The position numbers and the translations under genes were made by a program. The notes beneath the pieces were generated by a model. It was not told the origin of the DNA and ran no database searches. It saw nothing but the letters and a program-made list of their open reading frames with translations. This document shows positions 1-7,539 of a stretch of 18,392 nt of DNA, in pieces. Every line of letters begins with the position of its first letter. Position 1 is the stretch's first letter. This stretch comes from an uncultured Collinsella sp. (GTDB lineage Bacteria; Actinomycetota; Coriobacteriia; Coriobacteriales; Coriobacteriaceae), in assembly GCA_900548815.1 (NCBI GenBank), contig URLR01000036.1, positions 1-18,392 of the forward strand, read 5' to 3'.

Positions 1-46
1 CAGCAGGGGCTCTCAATGTTTTTATGTCCTGCTCATATCGTCTCTG

Positions 47-77
47 CCGGCAGTTAAGGAACGTCCCTAAGTGCCGG
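47..77. repeat. Imperfect palindrome in the leader of the CPBP protease gene
   Basis: Two 14-base arms (47-60 and 64-77) pair at 12 of 14 positions around a 3-base loop (ACG). The mismatches are at 53/71 and 57/67. The right arm ends five bases before the ribosome binding site of the next gene (83-89), so the structure would form in its 5' leader. There is no T-run, so it does not look like a classical terminator. A smaller 6 bp inverted repeat (2-7 with 28-33) lies just before it. Confidence 0.5.
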
Positions 78-94
78 GTTTTGAGGAGGTTGGC

Positions 95-1009
95 ATGCTC
101 AATGCGATGATTTGGGCGCTTGCCTGTTTTGGTGTTGTTGCTGCCGATATTGCCCTGAGCATGGTTCTGTTTTCAGTTCTCGATGCCGTGTCGGTGCTGA
201 CGGGCTATCCGATCGACAATCTCGATATCCAATGGTTCCAGGCTGCCGCTCAGACGGCGTCATTTTTGATGGCGCTGCTGTGGTGGCGCTATCTGTGGCC
301 CCGCTCCTTCATGGCGCGCCGGCAAGGCGAACGCCCACTCGGCGGGGGAGCAGGCGCGGCATGGAAGCGCATTGCCTGCGTTGTCGTGATCGGCCTATCC
401 ATGCAGGTGGTCATTAGCTACCTATGCGACGGCGTACTGTCGCTGCTGCCCGAGGTCGCGGCAGACTATAGCGAGCTCGTCGAGGAGACGGGCATGGGCG
501 ATACCAGCCTTCTTGCTGTCTTGACCACAGTGCTCGGCGCTCCGTTTTGCGAAGAGCTCCTGGTGCGCGGCATCATCTTTGAGTTTTCGCTGCGTGCGTT
601 TAATCCACAGTGCCGTTCGTTCTGGAAGCGCCGGCGCCGCGCGAACGCGCAGGACGGCGCCATAGTGCCCTGGGCGGCCCCGAGTACCTGGGGCGTCGCC
701 GCGGCAATCGTGCTGCAGGCGGCGGTCTTCGGCTTTATGCACATGAACTGGGTGCAGGGCTGCTACGCGGGCGCTGCCGGCCTCATTTTTGGTTGGGTAC
801 TCGTGACCACCGGAAAGCTTCGCTACACGATTCTGCTGCACTTTGCGTTTAATGCCGGGTCGTATCTCATGGGGCTGCTGTGGTTTGTGGGCACACCGCT
901 CGACGTTGTGGTCACGGTTGGCATCGCCGGCTTTGTGCTGGTAGAGGCGATGCGCTCGCTGCTTCGATTGCGCATTCCCGTGTCGCGCGAAGCTGATCGG
1001 TCTGAGTAA
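95..1009 (+). CDS. CPBP-family intramembrane metalloprotease (CAAX protease/Abi family)
   Basis: This is a multi-pass membrane protein of 304 residues. Three CPBP motifs are visible: EELLVRG (Glu153, Glu154, Arg158), FGFMHMNW (His216) and LLHFAFNAGS (His249, Asn253). In this family these residues form the metal-binding, water-activating site inside the membrane. Hydrophobic segments surround the motifs, and a basic cytoplasmic loop (around residues 170-185, RSFWKRRRRAN) sits between motifs 1 and 2. I chose ATG at 95 because GAGGAGG at 83-89 is five bases upstream; the GTG at 71 opens the same frame but lies inside a hairpin without a binding site. Family members include CAAX-type proteases and bacteriocin self-immunity proteins. 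Nothing nearby points to a bacteriocin, so the substrate is unknown. The gene converges on the AraC gene, with 8 bases between the stop codons. Confidence 0.88.
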   Translation: MLNAMIWALACFGVVAADIALSMVLFSVLDAVSVLTGYPIDNLDIQWFQAAAQTASFLMALLWWRYLWPRSFMARRQGERPLGGGAGAAWKRIACVVVIGLSMQVVISYLCDGVLSLLPEVAADYSELVEETGMGDTSLLAVLTTVLGAPFCEELLVRGIIFEFSLRAFNPQCRSFWKRRRRANAQDGAIVPWAAPSTWGVAAAIVLQAAVFGFMHMNWVQGCYAGAAGLIFGWVLVTTGKLRYTILLHFAFNAGSYLMGLLWFVGTPLDVVVTVGIAGFVLVEAMRSLLRLRIPVSREADRSE

Positions 1010-1031
1010 TAACGCCTTTAATTAGACCGAT
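996..1031. terminator. Hairpin spanning the convergent stop codons of the CPBP and AraC genes
   Basis: ATCGGTCT (996-1003) pairs perfectly with AGACCGAT (1024-1031) across an AT-rich 20-base loop holding both stop codons (TAA at 1007-1009 on plus; TAA at 1020-1018 on minus). The stem therefore lies partly in each coding region. It may serve as a compact bidirectional 3' end. There is no long T-run on either side, so termination strength is uncertain. Confidence 0.4.
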
Positions 1032-2010
1032 GCGTCCTGAACGCACCTGGCGTTTCGCCGAATGCTTCTTTAAATTTTGAGTAAAAGAATGACATGTTGG
1101 AGATGCCGACTTTTCGGGCTACATACTGCACGCTGCGCTCGGTGTTATTGAGAAGATATGCCGCCTCTGTGAGCTGCTGGTTGAGCTTGATTTGCGAAAA
1201 CGTTTTGCCGGTTTTTTGCTTGATCAAGCTGCTGAGATAGCTGGTGCTATAACCCGTATCGCTCGCAATGCTTTCGAGTGTGCAGTCGCCGTAGCTTCGC
1301 TCAATATGATTCAGAATCGACACGATGCGTTCGTCCGACATGATCGCCTGGTTATCAGTTGCGGAGCGTCGGTACAGTCCTCGAATGAGAACAAGGAATA
1401 GGCTGACGGCGAGGTGCCTCATGAGTTCATTGGAATAGGCATCTTTAAAGTGATATTCGATAAAGAGCATCTCGATGAGGCGTCGCGCATGTCGGGCGTA
1501 TTCCTCTGGAAGAATGAGATATTTTCGGGCCTCGCGGTTTTTGGACACAAAATCAAATAGAAGATTCGTTAATGGTGACGCGCCGGGTAGCTGGCTCAGG
1601 AACAACGAATCGAACATTTCTTTTTTGAAGACGATCGAAATGACGATATCATGCTCGCCCTTAACGTATGGAACGCTTCTGATTACGCCGGTGTTGCAAA
1701 TGAGCACGTCGCCCTTTTTAAGGAGTAGTCGCCGTCCGTTGACGATAAACGTGCAGACGCCGTCGTACACGTAGTTAAGCTCCATATCCCGATTGATATG
1801 AGGAGGAATATCGGTAAAGCGCGACTCCTTGATAAGGCCCACGGGGTTTTCGTCGAGAGTTTCTTTCCAATCAAACAGATAGACCTCTTCGCCGTTAATG
1901 GTTGTGGTTTCCACCCTGTTATATCGCGGGCTGAGCTCTCCCGGATGTGTGCGATGCCACTCTTCGGTCTCGGTATGCGTATAGAGCAGCTGTTTGAGAT
2001 TCGAATCCAT
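1018..2010 (-). CDS. AraC-family transcriptional regulator, probably of the beta-glucoside operon
   Basis: The 330-residue protein has the usual AraC/XylS layout. An N-terminal cupin-like sensor (around residues 60-130, with PPHINRDMELNYVYDGVCTF and KKGDVLICNTG) is followed by a linker and a C-terminal double helix-turn-helix (around 228-327). The DNA-binding part shows LESIASDTGYSTSYLSSLIK and the second-motif signature NMSFFYSKFKEAFGETPGAFR. The start is ATG at 2010-2008, with GGAG six bases upstream on the minus strand. It is divergent from the GH1/EIIBC operon with about 150 bases between, the common layout for a local sugar-responsive activator. The effector (a phosphorylated or free beta-glucoside) is inferred only from this context. 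Base composition is visibly more AT-rich than in ygiQ or fucO. Confidence 0.92.
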   Translation of the reverse strand: MDSNLKQLLYTHTETEEWHRTHPGELSPRYNRVETTTINGEEVYLFDWKETLDENPVGLIKESRFTDIPPHINRDMELNYVYDGVCTFIVNGRRLLLKKGDVLICNTGVIRSVPYVKGEHDIVISIVFKKEMFDSLFLSQLPGASPLTNLLFDFVSKNREARKYLILPEEYARHARRLIEMLFIEYHFKDAYSNELMRHLAVSLFLVLIRGLYRRSATDNQAIMSDERIVSILNHIERSYGDCTLESIASDTGYSTSYLSSLIKQKTGKTFSQIKLNQQLTEAAYLLNNTERSVQYVARKVGISNMSFFYSKFKEAFGETPGAFRTHRSN

Positions 2011-2163
2011 GGGGTGCTCCAGGGGTGAACGGTAGAATCGATGCCTTAAACGGTATTATATCTAAAAAAATGTTATAAACAAACGCTTTCTATGCGATAT
2101 CTTATGCATCTTGTTCTTCCTAGTATTGGGTTATCCGCTGGAGCATCCGATCAAGGAGGGCAA
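2011..2163. promoter_or_regulatory. Divergent promoter/operator region between the AraC gene and the GH1/PTS operon
   Basis: On the minus strand a perfect -10 box TATAAT (2060-2055) lies about 45 bases before the AraC start, with a weak TTTGTT-like -35 about 17 bases away. TTATA (2056-2060) and TATAA (2074-2078) make an inverted repeat around an A-run and could be part of an operator. AACGCTTT (2082-2089) recurs upstream of the FucO-like gene. A plus-strand promoter is not obvious. AAGGAGGG (2153-2160) is the ribosome binding site of the GH1 gene. Confidence 0.5.
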
Positions 2164-3642
2164 ATGAGTAAGTTAAAACATGGGTTTGACTCCGACTTTT
2201 TATGGGGCGGAGCCATATCGTGCTCGCAGGCCGATGGCGCCTGGAATGAGGGCGGAAAGGGAAAGTCGACGCAGGATTGTCGATGGCTGGATGGTACCTG
2301 GACTCATGACCAGATTGAGGACAAGCATCAAAACAACCCCTTCTGCCATGACGAACTAATGAACGCTCTCGCAGATGATGGTGTTGAGTTCTACCCGTTT
2401 AGGCGCGGTAACGACTTCTATCATCACTACCGTGAGGACATCGCGCTTTTTGCGGAGATGGGCCTCAAGCTGTTCCGCACTTCTATTTGCTGGAGCCGAA
2501 TCTATCCTAACGGAGATGATCTTGAGCCTAACCGCGAAGGCATCGAGTGGTATCGAAGCATGCTGGGTGAGTGCAAAAAGCACGGCATTAAAACCTTCGT
2601 CACCATGCTCCACTATGACATCCCGGTAAATCTTGTCACCACATATGGGGGATGGAAGAATCGCAAGACGATTGATTTCTTCGCCCGCTATGTCGAGACA
2701 ATCGTTACGGAATTGGGCGATCTGGTCGATTTCTGGCTGCCTTTTAACGAGTTCAATGCAGCGCGTTTTTCGCCTTGGGACGGGGTCTGTCTGGTCAAAG
2801 ACGAAGAGGGGGAGAACTTCGATCGAGCCATCTTCCAGTGCCTGCACCACGAGTTCGTTGCCAATGCGCGTGCCGTCGAGATTGTCCATCGTCTTTCGCC
2901 CGATACTCCCGTTGGCGGCATGATCGCTCGATTCTGTACGTATCCCGCCACCTGCCGTCCCGAAGATAACATGCAGGCTATTCACGACGACCAGTATTCC
3001 AACTGGTTCTATACGGACGTGATGGCTCGTGGAAAATACCCCGCTTATATGAATCGCTATTTCGACGCGTGCGATATCGAGATTCAAATGGAGCCGGGCG
3101 ATGAAGAGCTCATCGCTCGCAACACGGTCGACTTCCTGGCCTTCTCGTACTACTTTTCCCAGGTATCCACCTGCGATCAGGGATGGGAGAAGACTGCGGG
3201 AAATCTGGTCATGGCAAACAAGAACCCTTATCTCGAGACGAGTGAGTGGGGCTGGCAGCTCGATCCCATTGGCCTGAGGGTTACCCTTAACCAGATGTAT
3301 GACCGCTATGGGCTGCCCCTGTATATCGCCGAGAACGGCCTCGGTACATCTGATGTAGTCGAGGAGGATGGCAGCATCCACGACGAGTATCGAATCGATT
3401 ATTTGCGCCAGCACATAAAGTGCCTTAAAGAAGCGGTGATCGATGGCGTTGACGTGCGCGGATACATGATCTGGGGATTCATTGACCTTGTTGCCTGCGG
3501 TCCTCTTACGATGGACAAGCGCTACGGGCTTATCTATGTCGATCTGGATAATTGCGGCAACGGCACTGCGGAGCGCTCGCGTAAAGACTCTTTCTATTGG
3601 TATCAGAAATGTATCGCCACTAATGGCGAGGATCTTGGGTAG
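2164..3642 (+). CDS. GH1 6-phospho-beta-glucosidase
   Basis: A cytoplasmic glycoside hydrolase family 1 enzyme of 492 residues, close to the usual length. It should cleave phosphorylated beta-glucosides brought in by the PTS into glucose-6-phosphate and an aglycone or glucose. Visible GH1 marks are the N-terminal FLWGGAISCSQADGAWNEGG, the acid/base Glu196 in LPFNEFNA, and the nucleophile Glu390 in LYIAENGLG. The phosphosugar-binding loop KRYGLIYVD (Lys452, Tyr454) and the C-terminal SRKDSFYWYQK fit the 6-phospho subgroup. The serine usually found eight residues before that Lys is Ala444 here. I chose ATG 2164 because AAGGAGGG lies 3 bases upstream; the frame opens earlier at 2092 without a binding site. 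The stop overlaps the next gene's ribosome binding site, so the two are co-transcribed. Confidence 0.92.
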   Translation: MSKLKHGFDSDFLWGGAISCSQADGAWNEGGKGKSTQDCRWLDGTWTHDQIEDKHQNNPFCHDELMNALADDGVEFYPFRRGNDFYHHYREDIALFAEMGLKLFRTSICWSRIYPNGDDLEPNREGIEWYRSMLGECKKHGIKTFVTMLHYDIPVNLVTTYGGWKNRKTIDFFARYVETIVTELGDLVDFWLPFNEFNAARFSPWDGVCLVKDEEGENFDRAIFQCLHHEFVANARAVEIVHRLSPDTPVGGMIARFCTYPATCRPEDNMQAIHDDQYSNWFYTDVMARGKYPAYMNRYFDACDIEIQMEPGDEELIARNTVDFLAFSYYFSQVSTCDQGWEKTAGNLVMANKNPYLETSEWGWQLDPIGLRVTLNQMYDRYGLPLYIAENGLGTSDVVEEDGSIHDEYRIDYLRQHIKCLKEAVIDGVDVRGYMIWGFIDLVACGPLTMDKRYGLIYVDLDNCGNGTAERSRKDSFYWYQKCIATNGEDLG

Positions 3643-3653
3643 GAGTGATTGTC

Positions 3654-5024
3654 GTGGCAGACAAGAAGGAACTGGCCGCTCGTGTCCTCGAGCTCGTGGG
3701 CGGCGCCGATAACGTTGTTATGGCAACGCACTGCATTACAAGGCTCAGATTCAACCTGAAGGACGATAGCAAGGCAGACCTGGAGGCCCTTAAGACGCTT
3801 GACGGCGCCTTGGGCGCGCAGGTTAAAGACGGACAGTGGCAAGTTATCATCGGCGCCAGCGTGGGGTCGGTATATGACGAATTGGAGCCCATGCTAGGTG
3901 ACAGGATGGGTGGCGAGGTCTCCGCCGACGCCGAGCAGCCTGAGCTCCAAAAAGGTTCGGCTCGCGTATTCGATATCATCACCGGCATCTTTTCCGCTAT
4001 CATTCCCGCACTGGTGGCGGGAGGCATCGTAAAGGGCATCCTGGCTGCTATCGCGGCTTTTGGAATCGACACGGGTGCCGGCGACTTTGCGATATTCAAT
4101 ATGATTTCGGATATCCCGTTCTACTTCTTGCCGTTTTTGCTGGCAATGTCTACAGCTGATAAGTTCCGGGTCAACCGTTCGCTTGCGCTTTGTGTTGCCG
4201 GATCGCTGATGTACCCGACCATTGTCAACGCTGTCGGTACGGGCGAGACGCCCCTTGCGCTGTTCGGTTTTGCGGTGCCGATTTTTAGCTACGCCGATTC
4301 CGTGTTCCCGGTTATCTTTGGCGTCATTGGCTTGTCTTTTGTATATCGTGCAATCGACAAAGTCGTGCCGGATCTTTTTAAGCTCGTTGTCGTTCCGGCG
4401 CTCTCCCTTGCTATCGTGATTCCCGTCAACCTGTTTGTGCTCGCTCCGATTGGTGCCTGGTGCGGTCTTGGTCTTGCCAACGGTATCGTTTGGCTATTCT
4501 CGACGTTAGGCCCCGTTGCCGGTTTTCTGCTGGGCTTCTTTATGCCGCTTATCGTGCTCTTCGGCATGCATCAGTCAACGAGCCCTATCCAGATTTCCAA
4601 TATCGCAACGCTTGGGTATGACTATCTGCTCCCGATCTCTTTCTGCCATAACCTCGCCGAAAGCGGTGCGTCTTTTGGTGCAGCCCTGCGCATGACCGAC
4701 GAAAAGCTCAAGTCCGCTGCAATGACGTGCGCCTTCTCAGCATTTATGGGAATTTCCGAGCCCGCCTTGTTTACCGTTCAGGTTCCTAACAGGACTCCGC
4801 TTATCGCTGCGATGATTGCGGATGGCATTGGCGGTGCGCTTACCGTTGTTCTCGGCGCAAAGTGCTTCGGCTTTGTTATGCCCGGCATTACCTCGTTGCC
4901 CGTTTATGCCGATCCAAGCGGCAATCCCATGAACCTGATCATGATTGTCGTCTGCATCGCTTTGACTTGGGTTATCTCTGCGGCGCTCTCGTTTGCGCTC
5001 TATGGTCGTTTCGACAAAAAGTAA
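3654..5024 (+). CDS. PTS beta-glucoside transporter subunit EIIBC
   Basis: A membrane sugar permease-phosphotransferase of 456 residues. The EIIB domain (about 1-85) carries the phosphorylated Cys27 in THCITRLRF. The EIIC domain (about 105-455) starts at RVFDIITGIFSAIIPALVAG, has many hydrophobic helices, and carries FGMHQSTSPI and the signature GISEPALF (366-373). The arrangement matches the glucose/beta-glucoside (BglF-like) family, but there is no C-terminal EIIA domain, so phosphate must come from an EIIA encoded elsewhere. GTG at 3654 is the likely start: AGGAG at 3641-3645 overlaps the previous stop and is eight bases away. A GTG at 3645 lies inside that binding site. With the upstream GH1 hydrolase it completes the uptake-and-cleave pathway. 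Exact sugar (cellobiose, arbutin, salicin) cannot be read from sequence. Confidence 0.9.
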   Translation: MADKKELAARVLELVGGADNVVMATHCITRLRFNLKDDSKADLEALKTLDGALGAQVKDGQWQVIIGASVGSVYDELEPMLGDRMGGEVSADAEQPELQKGSARVFDIITGIFSAIIPALVAGGIVKGILAAIAAFGIDTGAGDFAIFNMISDIPFYFLPFLLAMSTADKFRVNRSLALCVAGSLMYPTIVNAVGTGETPLALFGFAVPIFSYADSVFPVIFGVIGLSFVYRAIDKVVPDLFKLVVVPALSLAIVIPVNLFVLAPIGAWCGLGLANGIVWLFSTLGPVAGFLLGFFMPLIVLFGMHQSTSPIQISNIATLGYDYLLPISFCHNLAESGASFGAALRMTDEKLKSAAMTCAFSAFMGISEPALFTVQVPNRTPLIAAMIADGIGGALTVVLGAKCFGFVMPGITSLPVYADPSGNPMNLIMIVVCIALTWVISAALSFALYGRFDKK

Positions 5025-5053
5025 CGACGTTTTGAGATAGACAATATTAATCG

Positions 5054-5104
5054 GCCGCTCGCCGGGGAATCGTTCTGCGACGCCCCAGCGAGCGGCATTT
5101 TATT
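5054..5104 (+). terminator. Rho-independent terminator of the GH1/PTS operon
   Basis: Arms 5054-5067 and 5083-5096 form a 14-base GC-rich stem with one mismatch, around a 15-base loop, followed by ATTTTAT. It lies about 30 bases after the EIIBC stop. A separate perfect 14-base palindrome (GGCGGCATGCCGCC, 5129-5142) lies just past the end of the convergent ygiQ gene but has no T-run on the minus strand. Confidence 0.8.
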
Positions 5105-5150
5105 GGTGGGGCGTGTCGTGTCGCCAACGGCGGCATGCCGCCTCGCCGCG

Positions 5151-7286
5151 CTAGTTGCGTCTGCCGCCTCCGTTGGCGCCCTGACGCCCCTGTGCCGCGC
5201 GATTGCGACCGGCAGTGTTCTGCGCGCGGGACATACCGCCGTGACCCTTGCTGCCCTTGGGCCCCTTGCCGGCGGCGCCACCGTGGGCCTTGCCGCCCTT
5301 CTTGCCGGTGCCATGCCCACCGCCGGCAGACGTCTCGCCCGGGCGTGGCGGCACGGGGCGAATCAGGCAATGCTTGGTATAGCCGATCAGATCACGACGC
5401 CCGGCCTTCTCTAGCGCCTCGCGCACCAGCTTGTAGTTCTCGGGCTTGCGATACTGGATGAGCGCGCGCTGCATGGCCTTCTCATGCGGGTCGCGCGCCA
5501 CATAGATCGGCTCCATGGTGCGCGGATCCACGCCGGTGTAGTACATGCAGGTCGACATAGTGGACGGTGTGGGGTAGAAGTCCTGCACCTGCTCGGGCAT
5601 GTAGCCCATGTCGCGCACGGCCTCGGCAAGGTCCACGGCTTCCTTCATCGTCGATCCGGGATGGCTCGAGATCAGATACGGCACCACGTACTGCTTGAGT
5701 CCGTATTCGCGATTCAAGCGTTCAAATTTACGGCAGAATGCGTCGTAGACAGCTCGGCTCGGCTTGCCCATCACGGACAGTACCGCGTCGCTCACGTGCT
5801 CGGGTGCCACGCGCAGCTGGCCCGAGACATGGTGCTCCAGCAGCTCGCGCAAAAACTCGTCCGAGGCGTCGGCCATGGTGTAGTCAAAGCGGATGCCGCT
5901 GCGGACGAAGACCTTCTTGACGCCCGGCAGCTGGCGCAGGTCGCGCAGCAACTGCGTGTAGCCGCTCTCGTCGACCACCATGTTCTTGCACACACTCGGC
6001 CACAGGCAGCGCTTGTTCTTGCACACGCCGTGCTTGAGCTGCTTGTCGCAGGCCGGGCGGCTAAAGTTAGCCGTCGGTCCGCCCACGTCGTTGATGTAGC
6101 CCTTAAACTCGGGATCGCGCGTGAGCAGCTCGGCCTCGCGCACGATCGAGTCGTGGCTGCGCATCTGCAGCACGCGGCCCTGGTGGAAGGTGAGGGCGCA
6201 AAACGAGCACTCGCCAAAGCAGCCGCGGTTGGAGCTAATGGAAAACTTAATCTCGGCAAAGGCCGGCACGCCGCCCGCCGCGTCGTAGTCGGGATGCCAG
6301 TCGCGTGCGTAGGGGAGCTCGGCTACCTCGTCCATCTCGTCGGTGGTGAGCGTCGCCGATGGCGGGTTCTGCACCACATAGACGCTGTTGGGGTAGGGCT
6401 CTACCAGGCGATGTCCGGTGATGGGGTCCATATTCTGCTGCTGCACGTTAAAGCTGCGTGCGTAGTTGAGCTTGTCGGCAGCAAGGTCGTCCCAGCTGGG
6501 CAGCAGGTCGTAGTCGTAGACCTCGTCGAGCGAGCCCGTGCGGTAGACGGTACCGTTGATATAGGTGATCTGGTCGACGGGTAGCCCCGCGTCGAGCGCG
6601 TCGGCGATCTCGACAATCGCGTGCTCGCCCATGCCGTAGATGAGAATGTCGGCGCCCGAGTCGAGCAGCACCGAGCGCTTGAGTTTGTCCTGCCAGTAGT
6701 CGTAGTGGGCCAGGCGACGCAGGCTCGCCTCGATGCCACCGATAATGATGGGGGCGTCCTTGAACGTCTGGCGGATGAGGTTGCCGTAGACCGTGACGGC
6801 ACGGTTGGGACGGCGCCCCTCCTCGCCACCGGGGGTATAGGCGTCGGTGTGGCGGCGGTGCTTGGTCACCGAATAGTGGTTGACCATGGAGTCCATGTTG
6901 CCGGCGCTGACCAAAAAGCCCAGGCGCGGCTCGCCGAGCACCGTGATGCTGGCGGGGTCGGTCCAGTCGGGCTGGCAGATGATGCCCACCTTGTAGCCGT
7001 GCGCGTCGAGTACGCGGCTGACGATGGCCATGCCAAAGCTGGGGTGGTCCACGTAGGCGTCGCCGCAGATGTAGACGAAGTCGCACTGGTCCCAGCCGCG
7101 CGCGTCCATATCGGCGCGGCTGACGGGGAGAAACTTGTCGCGGCCCGGACGCCAGGGGCGTGTGGGCGCTGCTGGGGTATGCGTGGTGTGCCCACCCTGC
7201 GCCTTACCGCCGCGCTTTTGCTGCTGGCCCTGTTTGCCCTGCTGACTGCGCTGGTTGTTCTGAGCGTGCTGAGGCTTTTTTGCCAC
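5151..7286 (-). CDS. YgiQ-family radical SAM protein (UPF0313)
   Basis: An iron-sulfur enzyme of 711 residues whose reaction is not established. The radical SAM cluster motif is Cys356, Cys360, Cys363 in RGCFGECSFC. A second cysteine group (ACDKQLKHGVCKNKRCLWP, then SVCKNM), about 60 residues later, is typical of YgiQ proteins. The N-terminal half has the family's conserved text (YICGDAYVDHPSFG, GGIEASLRRLAHYDYW), and the C-terminal part has the DUF3362-type stretch YTGVDPRTMEPIYV. I chose GTG at 7286-7284 because GGGAGG sits just upstream. An ATG 27 codons earlier overlaps the likely promoter. Both ends carry low-complexity tails: Gln/Lys-rich at the N-terminus (about residues 3-35) and Gly/Lys/His-rich in the last 65 residues. 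The gene is monocistronic. Confidence 0.9.
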   Translation of the reverse strand: MAKKPQHAQNNQRSQQGKQGQQQKRGGKAQGGHTTHTPAAPTRPWRPGRDKFLPVSRADMDARGWDQCDFVYICGDAYVDHPSFGMAIVSRVLDAHGYKVGIICQPDWTDPASITVLGEPRLGFLVSAGNMDSMVNHYSVTKHRRHTDAYTPGGEEGRRPNRAVTVYGNLIRQTFKDAPIIIGGIEASLRRLAHYDYWQDKLKRSVLLDSGADILIYGMGEHAIVEIADALDAGLPVDQITYINGTVYRTGSLDEVYDYDLLPSWDDLAADKLNYARSFNVQQQNMDPITGHRLVEPYPNSVYVVQNPPSATLTTDEMDEVAELPYARDWHPDYDAAGGVPAFAEIKFSISSNRGCFGECSFCALTFHQGRVLQMRSHDSIVREAELLTRDPEFKGYINDVGGPTANFSRPACDKQLKHGVCKNKRCLWPSVCKNMVVDESGYTQLLRDLRQLPGVKKVFVRSGIRFDYTMADASDEFLRELLEHHVSGQLRVAPEHVSDAVLSVMGKPSRAVYDAFCRKFERLNREYGLKQYVVPYLISSHPGSTMKEAVDLAEAVRDMGYMPEQVQDFYPTPSTMSTCMYYTGVDPRTMEPIYVARDPHEKAMQRALIQYRKPENYKLVREALEKAGRRDLIGYTKHCLIRPVPPRPGETSAGGGHGTGKKGGKAHGGAAGKGPKGSKGHGGMSRAQNTAGRNRAAQGRQGANGGGRRN

Positions 7287-7317
7287 GATCCCTCCCGGTG
7301 TCTGTATGCTGCACGTA

Positions 7318-7323
7318 ATTGTA
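7318..7323 (-). promoter_or_regulatory. Likely -10 box of the ygiQ promoter
   Basis: TACAAT on the minus strand (7323-7318) lies 32 bases before the GTG start at 7286, leaving a short leader that holds GGGAGG. No good -35 is seen: the place where it would lie is filled by the perfect hairpin at 7325-7357. Confidence 0.45.
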
Positions 7324-7324
7324 A

Positions 7325-7357
7325 CCAGTCTTTTTGGGACGGGGCTAAAAAGACTGG
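7325..7357. repeat. Perfect 11 bp inverted repeat between ygiQ and the DUF1275 gene
   Basis: CCAGTCTTTTT (7325-7335) and AAAAAGACTGG (7347-7357) are exact reverse complements around an 11-base loop, GGGACGGGGCT. The GGGACGGGG part occurs again at 13930-13938. The structure abuts the ygiQ -10 box and replaces its -35 region. In 7287-7539 I see no gene; it also holds the leader of the plus-strand gene. Confidence 0.7.
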
Positions 7358-7539
7358 GGGAGTACATGGACTAGTGAGTGGGAGCGTCGCCGCGCCCACC
7401 GTTTGTTTCCAGACTGTGTATCCCTGCGTCGAAGGAGCCGTCTCGCGCGCACGCCATGTTGTCAATGGGTTACAGTATGAACGGCGGCTATATTTCCGCC
7501 AACGCACGAGAGGGTCGTCAACAAGGAGGATGCACGGCG

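Noticed and set aside
95..1009. CPBP protease as part of a bacteriocin or phage-defence system
   Set aside because: Some family members are immunity proteins, but no bacteriocin peptide, exporter or defence gene is next to it in this window.
2356..3414. 352-codon minus-strand frame opposite the GH1 gene
   Set aside because: Antisense to a complete GH1 enzyme, with no recognisable domain or binding site.
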